Shown here one piece after another: positions 44,268 through 52,772 of a stretch of 64,000 nt of DNA (position 1 is the stretch's first letter; every line of letters begins with the position of its first letter). Below the pieces are notes generated by a model. That model saw nothing but the letters and a program-made list of their open reading frames with translations. It was not told where the DNA came from and did not search any database. The stretch lies in the NCBI RefSeq assembly GCF_050176255.1, contig NZ_JBFXIE010000006.1. One strand, 5' to 3'. A program made the position numbers and the translations under genes. This DNA is from JBFXIE01 sp050176255. GTDB taxonomy: Bacteria; Pseudomonadota; Gammaproteobacteria; Burkholderiales; Burkholderiaceae_C.

Positions 44268-44963
44268 ATGAGCCATGTGATCCCCCCCGTCCCCCAGGCC
44301 AGCGTACCCGTCGCGGGCTCCGGACAGCGCTTCCCGGTGCACCGCATCTATTGCGTGGGCCGCAACTATGCCGAGCACGCCAAGGAAATGGGCTTCACCG
44401 GACGCGAGCCGCCGTTTTTCTTCATGAAGCCGGCCGATGCCGTGCTGCCCGTGGGCGCGGGCGAAACAGGCCAGATGCCCTACCCCTCCCTCACCCAGGA
44501 CTTGCACCACGAGATCGAGCTGGTGGTGGCCATCGGCAAGGGTGGCAAGAACATTGCCGCGGCCGACGCGCTAGACCACGTCTGGGGTTACGCCGTGGGC
44601 CTGGACATGACGCGCCGCGACCTGCAGGGCGAGATGAAAAAGCAGGGCCGCCCCTGGTGCATCGGCAAGGGCTTTGACGCCAGCGCGCCCATCGGCCCCA
44701 TCACGCCCGCAGCGCAGGCGGGCGACGTGGCCAACGCGGGCATCTGGCTGCAGGTCAATGGCGCGGACCGCCAGCGCAGCAACGTCAGCCAGCTGATCTG
44801 GAACATTGCGGAGACCATCGAGCATCTGTCGGCTGCCTGGCAACTGCAACCTGGCGACCTGATCTTCACCGGCACGCCCGAAGGCGTGGGCGCAGTCGTG
44901 CGCAGCGACGTACTGGAGGGCGGCATCGACGGCCTGGGCACGCTGCGCGTGGCTATCACCTGA
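44268..44963 (+). CDS. Fumarylacetoacetate hydrolase family protein
   Basis: 231-residue single-domain FAH enzyme. YCVGRNYAEHAKEMG opens the fold; the metal ligands are in HHEIELVVAIG, and GYAVGLDMTRRDLQ and KGFDASAPIGP complete the active site. Size and sequence fit fumarylpyruvate hydrolase or a related acylpyruvase, hydrolysing the product of the adjacent isomerase to fumarate plus pyruvate. Substrate assignment is by context. Confidence 0.87.
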   Translation: MSHVIPPVPQASVPVAGSGQRFPVHRIYCVGRNYAEHAKEMGFTGREPPFFFMKPADAVLPVGAGETGQMPYPSLTQDLHHEIELVVAIGKGGKNIAAADALDHVWGYAVGLDMTRRDLQGEMKKQGRPWCIGKGFDASAPIGPITPAAQAGDVANAGIWLQVNGADRQRSNVSQLIWNIAETIEHLSAAWQLQPGDLIFTGTPEGVGAVVRSDVLEGGIDGLGTLRVAIT

Positions 44964-44984
44964 AGTCTCATTTGCTATCATAAA

Positions 44985-45031
44985 GATAGCTTATAGCGCT
45001 TTGTTTGCAATGGCTGCCGGCTTTTTCACTA
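44985..45031 (+). repeat. Dispersed REP-like repeat, copy 8
   Basis: AAGATAGCTTATAGCGCTTT, then CAATGGCTGCCGGC and a T-rich end, in the gap between the FAH and Nudix genes. Confidence 0.65.
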
Positions 45032-45044
45032 AAAAACCATCCCA

Positions 45045-45593
45045 ATGACCTTCCGCCGCCCCACCAAGCACTGCCGCGAATGCGGCACGGCCGTGGCCTA
45101 CCGTCTGCCCGATGACGGCGACACCCGCGAGCGCGCCGTGTGCCCCGCCTGCGGCACCATCCATTACGAGAACCCGCTGGTCGTCGTGGGCACCGTGCCG
45201 GTGCTGGACGACCGCGTGCTGCTGTGCAAGCGCAACATCGAGCCGCGCCGGGGCAAGTGGACGCTGCCCGCGGGCTTCATGGAGCTGAACGAGACCACCA
45301 GCGAGGGCGCGGCGCGCGAGACTGACGAGGAAGCCGGTGCCCAGATCCAGATGGGCCCGCTGTTTTCGCTGCTCAACGTGCCGCAAGTCGGCCAGGTCCA
45401 CATCTTCTACCTGGCCACGCTGCTCAGCGACCGCTTTGACCCCGGCCACGAGACCATGGAAGCGCGTCTGTTCACCGAGGAAGAAATCCCCTGGGACGAG
45501 CTGTCGTTTCGCACCGTCAAGCACACGCTGGAGCGCTTCTTTGCCGACCGCCGCGCCGGGCGCTTCGGCCTGCACAGCATCGACCTCACCTGA
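45045..45593 (+). CDS. Nudix hydrolase with N-terminal zinc ribbon
   Basis: 182-residue pyrophosphatase. An N-terminal CxxC...CxxC zinc ribbon (CRECG, CPACG) precedes the Nudix domain; the Nudix box is GFMELNETTSEGAARETDEE plus AG. The form resembles the NudC/ADP-ribose pyrophosphatase-like group, so a dinucleotide or ADP-ribose substrate is likely, but it is not certain. Confidence 0.88.
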   Translation: MTFRRPTKHCRECGTAVAYRLPDDGDTRERAVCPACGTIHYENPLVVVGTVPVLDDRVLLCKRNIEPRRGKWTLPAGFMELNETTSEGAARETDEEAGAQIQMGPLFSLLNVPQVGQVHIFYLATLLSDRFDPGHETMEARLFTEEEIPWDELSFRTVKHTLERFFADRRAGRFGLHSIDLT

Positions 45594-45608
45594 GCGTGGG
45601 CTAAACGC

Positions 45609-46829
45609 CTAACCCGCCGGGGCACGCCGCAGGCCCAGCCCCAGCAGACACAGCAGCGCAAACGCCGCGCCCGCCCAGAAGGTGGCTTGCGGGCCCACCG
45701 TATCCCACAGCAGCCCGGCCACCACGCTGGCCGCCAGCATGGCCAGGCCGCTGGCCAGGTGGAACACGCCGTAGGCCGTGCCGCGCAGGTCGGGCGGCGT
45801 GGCGTCGGCCACCATGGTGGCCAGCAGGCCCTGCGTCATGCCCATGTGAATGCCCCATACGGCCACGCCCGCGATCACCACGCTCCAGTGCTGGGCCGTG
45901 GCTAGCAATACGTCAGCCACGATCAGCACCACCAGGCCCCAGGCCAGCAGCTGCCTGTGCCCCATGCGGTCCGACAGCTTGCCAAACGGATAGGCGGCGG
46001 CGGCATAGACCATATTCATGGCCACCATGACCAGCGGCACCAGCGCCATGGCAATGCCGATCTGCTGGGCGCGCAGCACCAGAAATGCCTCACTGAAACG
46101 CGCCAGCGTGAACACGGCGCCCACGGCCACCACCCACCAGTACGCCGGCCCCAGACGGCGGATGTTCTCGCGCCGTATGGGGTTGGTGCGGCGCGTGCCT
46201 TCGCGCTGCTGGGGCTCGCGCACGCCCAGGGCCAGCACCGCCACTGCCAGCAGGCCCGGCACCACGGCCACCCAGAACACGGCGCGAAAGTCGCCTGCCC
46301 ACAGCAGCATCAGGCCCGCGGCCAGCAAAGGCCCGACAAAGGCACCTACCGTATCCAGCGACTGGCGCAGCCCGAAGGCGGCGCCGCGCACCTCGGGCGG
46401 GGTCACGTCGGCCACCAGCGCATCGCGCGGTGCGCCACGTATGCCCTTGCCCACGCGGTCGATGAGGCGCGCCGCCACGATCAGGCCCGCACCCTGCGCC
46501 ACGGCAAACAGTGGCTTGGTGAAGGCCCCCAGCGCATAGCCCAGCAGCGCCAGGCCCTTGCGCCGACCCAGGTAGTCGCTAAGCGTGCCCGAAAACACTT
46601 TGACGATCAGCGCCGTGGCCTCGGCCAGGCCTTCGATGAACCCCACCACCAGCACCGACATGCCCAGCGCCCCCACCATGAACATGGGCAGCAAGCTGTG
46701 GATCATCTCGGAAGAGATGTCCATCAGCATGCTGACGAGGCCCAGCGCCCAGACGGCTGGCGGTATGCGCGGCGGAACTGGCGATGAGGGCGATGAGGGC
46801 GATGGCTGTGGCGTGTGGGGTGTTGGCAT
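45609..46829 (-). CDS. MFS transporter
   Basis: 406-residue major facilitator with about twelve hydrophobic segments. The loop 2-3 motif is DYLGRRKGLALLGYALG, and a second-half equivalent KLSDRMGHRQLL is present. Pro/Ser-rich N-terminus. LRGTAYGVFHLASGLAML near helix 11 is a feature of putative drug or sugar exporters. The substrate is unknown. It converges with the Nudix gene. Confidence 0.88.
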   Translation of the reverse strand: MPTPHTPQPSPSSPSSPVPPRIPPAVWALGLVSMLMDISSEMIHSLLPMFMVGALGMSVLVVGFIEGLAEATALIVKVFSGTLSDYLGRRKGLALLGYALGAFTKPLFAVAQGAGLIVAARLIDRVGKGIRGAPRDALVADVTPPEVRGAAFGLRQSLDTVGAFVGPLLAAGLMLLWAGDFRAVFWVAVVPGLLAVAVLALGVREPQQREGTRRTNPIRRENIRRLGPAYWWVVAVGAVFTLARFSEAFLVLRAQQIGIAMALVPLVMVAMNMVYAAAAYPFGKLSDRMGHRQLLAWGLVVLIVADVLLATAQHWSVVIAGVAVWGIHMGMTQGLLATMVADATPPDLRGTAYGVFHLASGLAMLAASVVAGLLWDTVGPQATFWAGAAFALLCLLGLGLRRAPAG

Positions 46830-46856
46830 GGAGCGGCGACCGGATCAGCAGAGTTA

Positions 46857-49355
46857 TCAGCGAGTTTCGCCGATAACCGGCGTACCGTCCTGCGGCAGTG
46901 GCGCCGCCGCATCGGGCTGCGGTGCCTGCGGCTCATTCACCCACACGGGCGGCTGCGCTGGCTGCGGGGCGCGCGGCATGACCTGCTGCAGGGGCACCAG
47001 CGGCGCTTCGGTGATCTCCGGGCGGCTTTCGGGCGACGGATTGCCCGCCTGCGACGAAGACTCTGGCAACGGCGCAGCATCCTGCGGCGCGGGCTGCGCG
47101 ACAGGCGGCACCGATGGCCGGGGCGCTGGCGCGCCCGCCGGGCCGGCCTGCTCACCCGTGGGGCGACCAAACAGGTCATAGACCCAGTTGCGCAGCGTGC
47201 CAGTGGCCGTGGCGATCCAGGAGCTTTCTTCCTCGTCGATGAACCGCTCGCCCGCGTCGATGAGCTTGCCGCGCAGTGCCTGGCGGAACACCTCGCCCAC
47301 CATGGGCAGCGCGCTGTGCGCGCCCTGCCCCCAGTAGTCGCTGCGCAGCGTGATGCGCCCGTCATTGAAGCCCGCCCAGGCGCCGGCCACCAGCTGCGGA
47401 TGCATCAGGATGAACCAGCCATCGGTGTTGTCCTGCGTGGTGCCGGTCTTGCCCGCCACGTCGGCCGTGATGCCGTAGCGGCTGCGTATGGCCCGGCCCG
47501 TGCCCTGGTCCACTGCGCCGCGCAGGGCGTCGCGCAGTTGCTGGGCAGCGGTGATGCCCAGCGCGCGCTCGGGCGATGCGGGTTTGAACTCCTCCAGCAG
47601 CTTGCCGTGCTTGTCCTCGATGCGCGTGATCACCCGGGGTGCCAGGTAGCGCCCGCCGTTGGCGATGGTGCCGTAGGCGGCCACCATCTCCTTGAGCGTG
47701 ACCGGGCTGGTGCCCAGGGCCAGTGCGGGCACGGCATCGAGCTCGGATTCGCGCACGCCCATGGCGCGGGCCAGCTGCGCCACGCGCGCTGGCCCCACTT
47801 TGTGCATCAGCTGCGCGGTGATGGTGTTCTTGGAGTACGCCAGCCCGTCGCGCAGCGTCATGGGCTCCTCGCTGGGTGGCGTGCGGCCGTCCGTGGGGCG
47901 CCAGACTTGCTTGCCGCCCAGGGGGATTTCGACGGCCGTGTCCAGCAAGGTGTCGGTGGGCTGCAAGCCCATGGCAAAGGCCGCGCCGTACACAAAGGGC
48001 TTGAAGGTGGAGCCGGGCTGGCGGCGCGCGGCCTGCACATGGTCGAAGGGGTCGCTTGAATAGTCGCGGCTGCCCACCCAGGCCAGCACTGCGCCGCTGC
48101 GCGGGTCCATGGCCATGAAGCCTGCCTGCACGCGGGTCTTGGACTGGCGCAGCTGGCGCAAAAAGTCTCTGTCCTCCAGCAGTTCGCGCAGCGCGTCGCC
48201 CGGCGCAGCGCCCGCGGCCACGGCTTTTTCGTACTGCGGGGATTCGCGCACCAGCTGCTGCACCAGCGCGCTCTTGTCCCCCCAGGCGCTGCGCGGCGCC
48301 CAGGCGCTGCGCGGCGCCCAGGCGCCATCGGCCACGCCCTGCAACGCCCTGCCCTGCTGCTGCACGGCCTGATTGGCCATTTCCTGCAGGCGCGCGTCGA
48401 TGGTGGTGCGGATCACCAGCCCGTCAGAGTACAGGCTGTAGCCGTTGCGGTCGGCCCAGTCGATGAGCTGGCGGCGAAGCTGCTGCGCCAGGTGCGGGGC
48501 CAGGCCAGCCACCTCGGACTGGCGCTCGAAGCGGATGCGCAGCGGCCGCTTGATCAGCCGCTCGTACTCGGCCTGCGACAGCTTGCCGCGCTTGGCCATC
48601 TGCGCCAGCACGGTGTTGCGCCTGGCTTGGGCGCGCTCGGGGTTGAGCACCGGGTTGTAGTAGGCCGTGCCCTTGAGCATGCCGATCAGCGTGGCGCTTT
48701 CCAGCACGTTGAGCTTGTCGGCCGATTTGTCGAAATACGTGCGCGCCGCCATCTCGATGCCGTAGGCGTTGTAGAGAAAGGGCACCGTGTTCAGGTAGGT
48801 CTCCAGGATCTCGTCCTTGGAGTACAGCGCCTCGATCTTCAGCGCGGTGATGGCCTCCTTGATCTTGCGCGTGAGCGTGGGCGCGCGGCCGATGTCCTCG
48901 GGGTAGAGGTTGCGCGCCAGTTGCTGGGTGATGGTGGAGCCGCCCTGCCGGTCGCCGCCCACAGTGCGCACCACAGCCGACAGCGTGCGCCGCCAGTCCA
49001 ACCCGAAGTGGTCGTAAAAACGGTGGTCCTCGGTGGCGATCAGCGCATCGACCACCGGCGGGGCTATGGATTCCAGCGCCACCCACTCGCGGTTCACCCA
49101 GCGGTATTCGGCCAGCAGTCGCCCGTCGGCAGAGACCAGCTGCGCGGGCTGGTCGCTCTTGGCCTTGCGAATGTCGCTGATGGCGGGCGTGAACGGCACC
49201 AGCGCCAGCACGTACAGCACGCCGGCCAGCGCCAGCGCGCCCAGCAGCCACACCAGGCCGTGGGCGGATATCCAGCGCTCGGGGCGGCGTGCCAGCTTTG
49301 CCAATGCGGGCCGCAGCACGGCCCAGCGGGCATGCAGGGATGCGAAGACAGTCAT
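46857..49355 (-). CDS. mrcA: Bifunctional penicillin-binding protein 1A
   Basis: 832-residue class A PBP. Membrane anchor about residues 34-56. The glycosyltransferase domain has EDHRFYDHFG and GGSTITQQLARN; the transpeptidase has SxxK as GSTFKP, SxN as SKN and KTGTT. The insert between the domains contains a perfect six-residue duplication APRSAW-APRSAW from an 18-bp tandem repeat. The C-terminal about 100 residues are Pro/Ala/Gln-rich and disordered. Confidence 0.93.
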   Translation of the reverse strand: MTVFASLHARWAVLRPALAKLARRPERWISAHGLVWLLGALALAGVLYVLALVPFTPAISDIRKAKSDQPAQLVSADGRLLAEYRWVNREWVALESIAPPVVDALIATEDHRFYDHFGLDWRRTLSAVVRTVGGDRQGGSTITQQLARNLYPEDIGRAPTLTRKIKEAITALKIEALYSKDEILETYLNTVPFLYNAYGIEMAARTYFDKSADKLNVLESATLIGMLKGTAYYNPVLNPERAQARRNTVLAQMAKRGKLSQAEYERLIKRPLRIRFERQSEVAGLAPHLAQQLRRQLIDWADRNGYSLYSDGLVIRTTIDARLQEMANQAVQQQGRALQGVADGAWAPRSAWAPRSAWGDKSALVQQLVRESPQYEKAVAAGAAPGDALRELLEDRDFLRQLRQSKTRVQAGFMAMDPRSGAVLAWVGSRDYSSDPFDHVQAARRQPGSTFKPFVYGAAFAMGLQPTDTLLDTAVEIPLGGKQVWRPTDGRTPPSEEPMTLRDGLAYSKNTITAQLMHKVGPARVAQLARAMGVRESELDAVPALALGTSPVTLKEMVAAYGTIANGGRYLAPRVITRIEDKHGKLLEEFKPASPERALGITAAQQLRDALRGAVDQGTGRAIRSRYGITADVAGKTGTTQDNTDGWFILMHPQLVAGAWAGFNDGRITLRSDYWGQGAHSALPMVGEVFRQALRGKLIDAGERFIDEEESSWIATATGTLRNWVYDLFGRPTGEQAGPAGAPAPRPSVPPVAQPAPQDAAPLPESSSQAGNPSPESRPEITEAPLVPLQQVMPRAPQPAQPPVWVNEPQAPQPDAAAPLPQDGTPVIGETR
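48283..48318. repeat. 18-bp perfect tandem duplication in mrcA
   Basis: Two identical 18-base units (48283-48300 and 48301-48318) plus the first bases of a third. They add six residues in frame. Confidence 0.85.
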
Positions 49356-49374
49356 AAAAATTCAGGTAAAAAAT

Positions 49375-49412
49375 GCCTGCAGAGCCCGTTTGTCAGGCGC
49401 CAGCAGCTACAC
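49375..49412 (-). repeat. Dispersed REP-like repeat, copy 9
   Basis: GCCTGCAGAGCCCG, then GTCAGGCGCCAGCAGCTA, in the PBP1A-patatin gap, complement orientation. Confidence 0.65.
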
Positions 49413-49460
49413 ATACAGGAGCAATTGAACAGCTCATCGCGCGCACCACAAGCCGCGACA

Positions 49461-50411
49461 TCAGCCCATGAACCGCCGCAGCTGGGGCAAGCTGGCCTGG
49501 GCGGCGCGGCGACCCTCGGCAATGGCCTCATCGGCGCGGTGAAAGTCCAGCAGGCCCAGTTGCGCCAGGCGCGGGGCAATCACCACCTCGGGCGGGTCGC
49601 CAGCCATGCGGCTGCGTGTGATGCGCATCTGCATGATGTTGACACTGGTCATCACCACGTCCAGCACCGACGGCCTGGGCGGCGGTGCCTCGCCGCTGGC
49701 GGGCGCCCAGAACTTCAGGCGGCGCATCCAGTCACCGTTGCGGGCGAGTTCGATCGCGGGTTCGGGCGGAAGTTCTGCCACTGCGCCCTGCGCCCGCTGC
49801 GCCTCCGGCTCACGCATCAGCGCCAGCGGATACATGTGGCGGTGCACGATGTCAGAGTTCAAATCCACGGCAATGACGATGTCTGCCCCCATCGCCCGCG
49901 CCAGCGACGCGGGCACCGGGTTGACCAGCCCGCCATCGACCAGCAGCCGCCCGTCGCCCGTCGCCACCGGCGTGAACAGCCCCGGCAGCGCGATGGACGC
50001 GCGCACCGCATCGGCAATCGAGCCTTCGCGCAGCCAGACCTCGGCGCCAGAGTGCAGGTCGGTGGCCACCGCGCCAAAAGGCAGGGGCGACGACTCGATG
50101 TCAAAGTCGGCAAAGTTGCGTCGCCAGAAGGCAATCAGCTTATCGCCCTTGAGCATGCCGCCCGCCAGGTTGAAGTCCATGAAACCAAACACGTCGCGCA
50201 GGCCCAGGCTTAGCACCCAGTCGGCAAAACGCTCCAGCTCGCCCGCCGCGTAGGCCGCACCCACCAGCGCGCCGATGGACGAGCCGCACACCACGTCCAG
50301 CCGCACGCCTTCTTCGCGCAGCGCCTGCAGCACGCCAATATGCGCCCAGCCACGCGCAGAGCCGCTGCCCAGCGCCAGGCCCAGCCGCGGGGTGCGGCGG
50401 GTCAGTGCCAT
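49461..50411 (-). CDS. Patatin-like phospholipase family protein (RssA-like)
   Basis: 316-residue acyl hydrolase. Oxyanion loop GSGSARGWAHIGVLQAL, nucleophile Ser in CGSSIGALVGA (GxSxG) and catalytic Asp in VDGGLVNPVP (DGG) form the Ser-Asp dyad. Cytoplasmic, no signal peptide. C-terminal extension of about 90 residues with a Pro-rich linker. The substrate is probably membrane lipid. Confidence 0.88.
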   Translation of the reverse strand: MALTRRTPRLGLALGSGSARGWAHIGVLQALREEGVRLDVVCGSSIGALVGAAYAAGELERFADWVLSLGLRDVFGFMDFNLAGGMLKGDKLIAFWRRNFADFDIESSPLPFGAVATDLHSGAEVWLREGSIADAVRASIALPGLFTPVATGDGRLLVDGGLVNPVPASLARAMGADIVIAVDLNSDIVHRHMYPLALMREPEAQRAQGAVAELPPEPAIELARNGDWMRRLKFWAPASGEAPPPRPSVLDVVMTSVNIMQMRITRSRMAGDPPEVVIAPRLAQLGLLDFHRADEAIAEGRRAAQASLPQLRRFMG

Positions 50412-52616
50412 CTAGGTACCGCCCTCTTGCACACGATGGGGCTGCGTGCCCTGCAGCAGCGCCTGCAGACCGTCCTCATCCAGCACGGGCACGCCCAGCT
50501 CCTGGGCCTTGGCCAGCTTGCTGCCCGCGTCAAAGCCGGCCACGACGTAGCTGGTTTTCTTGCTGACCGACCCGGCCACCTTGGCGCCCGCGGCTTCCAG
50601 CAGGTCTTTGGCCTGGTCGCGGCTCAGGGTGGGCAGCGTGCCGGTCAGCACCACGGTCATGCCGGCCAGCGGCAGGGCGGCCGCGGCGGCGGGGGCGCTT
50701 TCGTCCCAGGTGACGCCGCAGGCGCGCAGTTGCTCGACCACCTCGCGGTTGTGCGGCTGGGCAAAGAAGGTGTGGATGGCCTGCGCCACCACGGGGCCCA
50801 CGTCGTTGACCTGCAGCAGCTGGTCCGCGCTGGCGTCCATGATGGCATCCAGCGTGCCGAAGTGGCGCGCCAGGTCTTTGGCGGTGGCCTCGCCCACATG
50901 GCGGATACCCAGCCCGAACAGAAAGCGCGCCAGCGTGGTCTGCTTGGATTTTTGTAGCGCATCCAGCACGTTCTGCGCGGACTTCTCGGCCATCCGGTCC
51001 AGCTGCGCCAGACTGGACAGCCTTAGCCGGTACAGGTCGGGCAGCGTGCGGATCACATGGCCGTCGATCAGCTGGTCCACCAGCTTCTCGCCCAGGCCCT
51101 CGATGTCCAGGGCGCGGCGCTGGGCAAAGTGCAGCACGGCCTGTTTGCGCTGCGCGGGGCAAAACAGCCCGCCCGAGCAGCGGTGGTTGACCTCGCCCGG
51201 CTCGCGCACCACGGCGCTGCCGCAAATGGGGCACTGGCGCGGCATGCGGAAGTTGGGCACGTAGGCAGATCGTGGCTGGGGCTGCGGCACCACGCCCACC
51301 ACCTCGGGAATCACGTCGCCGGCGCGGCGCACGATCACCTGGTCGCCCACGCGCAGCTTTTTGCGGCGCAGCTCGAACAGGTTGTGCAGTGTGGCATTGG
51401 TGACCGTGACGCCGCCCACGAACACCGGCGCCAGCCGCGCCACGGGGGTCAGCTTGCCGGTGCGGCCCACCTGCACGTCGATACCCTCCACGTGCGTGAC
51501 CATCTCCTGCGCCGGATACTTGTGCGCCACCGCCCAGCGCGGCTCGCGCGTGACAAAACCCAGTTGCGCCTGAAGCGCCAGGCTGTTGACCTTATAGACG
51601 ACGCCGTCGATGTCGTAGGGCAGCGCATCGCGCTGGGCGCCGATGCGCTGGTGAAACGCTATTAGTTCAATAGCGCCTTGCGCAATCTGCACCTGCTCTG
51701 CAACCGGAAATCCCCATTTCTTCAGTTGTTGCAGCGCCTCGAAGTGGGTGGCAAACGCGGGGCCGCCCTGATCGGCGGGCGTGACATCGCCCAGGCCGTA
51801 GGCAAAGAACGACAGCGGTCGCTGCGCGGTGATGCCCGAGTCCAGCTGGCGCACCGCGCCCGCGGCGGCGTTGCGCGGGTTGACGAAAGTTTTGGCACCC
51901 GCCTCGCGCTGGCGCTCGTTCAGCAGCTCGAAGTCCGCGCGGCGCATATAAACCTCGCCGCGCACCTCCAGCACCGGGGGCACGCCCTCGGGCAGGCTGA
52001 GCGGAATCTGGCGGATGGTGCGGATGTTGTGCGTCACGTCCTCGCCCACCTCGCCGTCGCCGCGGGTGGCGGCCTGCACCAGGCGCCCGTGCTCGTAGCG
52101 CAGGCTCATGGCCAGCCCGTCAAACTTGGGCTCGGCGACGTACTCGATGGTTGCCCCGGCCACGACTTTCAACGCTTCTTCACCCAACGGCTCCGCCCGG
52201 TATCGCGCATCGCCAGGTTTGAGTTGCGTGCGACGCAGCTCACCAGCGAAGAAGTTACGGATCTGCGACTCGAATTTTTCTGCGCCTGCCTGGGTCGTAT
52301 CCGTTTCCGTACTGATGCTGAGCATGGGCACGCGGTGGCGCACCGGGGCCAGGCCGTCCAGCACCGCGCCCAGCACACGCTGCGTGGGCGAGTCGGGCGT
52401 CACCAGCTCCGGGTAGGCGCCCTCCAGCGCCTGCAGTTGCTGAAACACCCGGTCGTACTCGGCATCGGGCACGCTGGGGGCGTCTTGCACGTAATACTCG
52501 TGAGCCCAGCGGTTCAGCTGGTCGCGCAGTGCTTTTATTTTTGTAGCTGCCAGCGCTTGCCCACCGGGCGCTGGAGCCGAAAAAAGGGCCAGGTTTTCGG
52601 TCATTTCAAACTTCAT
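50412..52616 (-). CDS. ligA: NAD-dependent DNA ligase with repeat-derived insertions
   Basis: 734-residue replication and repair ligase. Adenylated lysine is Lys164 in AEPKFDGLAMS; the OB fold, zinc finger (CPICG...CSGGLFCPA), helix-hairpin-helix repeats and BRCT domain (MTVVLTGTL, near the C-terminus) follow in normal order. It is about 60 residues longer than the Escherichia coli enzyme. About 19 extra residues lie at the N-terminus, of which 11-27 (LFSAPAPGGQALAATKI) are encoded by a repeat copy, and about 30 lie between MLSISTETDT and the active-site lysine. The stop is adjacent to the patatin start. Confidence 0.94.
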   Translation of the reverse strand: MKFEMTENLALFSAPAPGGQALAATKIKALRDQLNRWAHEYYVQDAPSVPDAEYDRVFQQLQALEGAYPELVTPDSPTQRVLGAVLDGLAPVRHRVPMLSISTETDTTQAGAEKFESQIRNFFAGELRRTQLKPGDARYRAEPLGEEALKVVAGATIEYVAEPKFDGLAMSLRYEHGRLVQAATRGDGEVGEDVTHNIRTIRQIPLSLPEGVPPVLEVRGEVYMRRADFELLNERQREAGAKTFVNPRNAAAGAVRQLDSGITAQRPLSFFAYGLGDVTPADQGGPAFATHFEALQQLKKWGFPVAEQVQIAQGAIELIAFHQRIGAQRDALPYDIDGVVYKVNSLALQAQLGFVTREPRWAVAHKYPAQEMVTHVEGIDVQVGRTGKLTPVARLAPVFVGGVTVTNATLHNLFELRRKKLRVGDQVIVRRAGDVIPEVVGVVPQPQPRSAYVPNFRMPRQCPICGSAVVREPGEVNHRCSGGLFCPAQRKQAVLHFAQRRALDIEGLGEKLVDQLIDGHVIRTLPDLYRLRLSSLAQLDRMAEKSAQNVLDALQKSKQTTLARFLFGLGIRHVGEATAKDLARHFGTLDAIMDASADQLLQVNDVGPVVAQAIHTFFAQPHNREVVEQLRACGVTWDESAPAAAAALPLAGMTVVLTGTLPTLSRDQAKDLLEAAGAKVAGSVSKKTSYVVAGFDAGSKLAKAQELGVPVLDEDGLQALLQGTQPHRVQEGGT
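52537..52586 (+). repeat. Dispersed REP-like repeat, copy 10 (inside ligA 5' end)
   Basis: TTTTTGTAGCTGCCAGCGCT, then GGGCGCTGGAGCC. The stem arms CCAGCGC (52550-52556) and GCGCTGG (52568-52574) pair perfectly over seven bases. Confidence 0.8.
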
Positions 52617-52704
52617 GGAACTGCGCGTTACCAGCGGCGCATGAGACTGACATGGCCCAGGCCAGGGCTCCCGCGCAAGGGCCGCCCCGCCGCGCCGGGA
52701 GCGT

Positions 52705-52743
52705 CCTCCCTCCCCAATCGTGCAGCGATTGGAGAGAGGGGGG
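52705..52743. repeat. Long hairpin between ligA and zipA
   Basis: The perfect core CCAATCG-TGCAG-CGATTGG (52714-52732) is extended on both sides by C/T-rich and G/A-rich arms with few mismatches. It may act as an attenuator or be a palindromic repeat unit. Confidence 0.5.
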
Positions 52744-52772
52744 AAGGCGCGAAGCGACGCAGGGGGGTGTCC

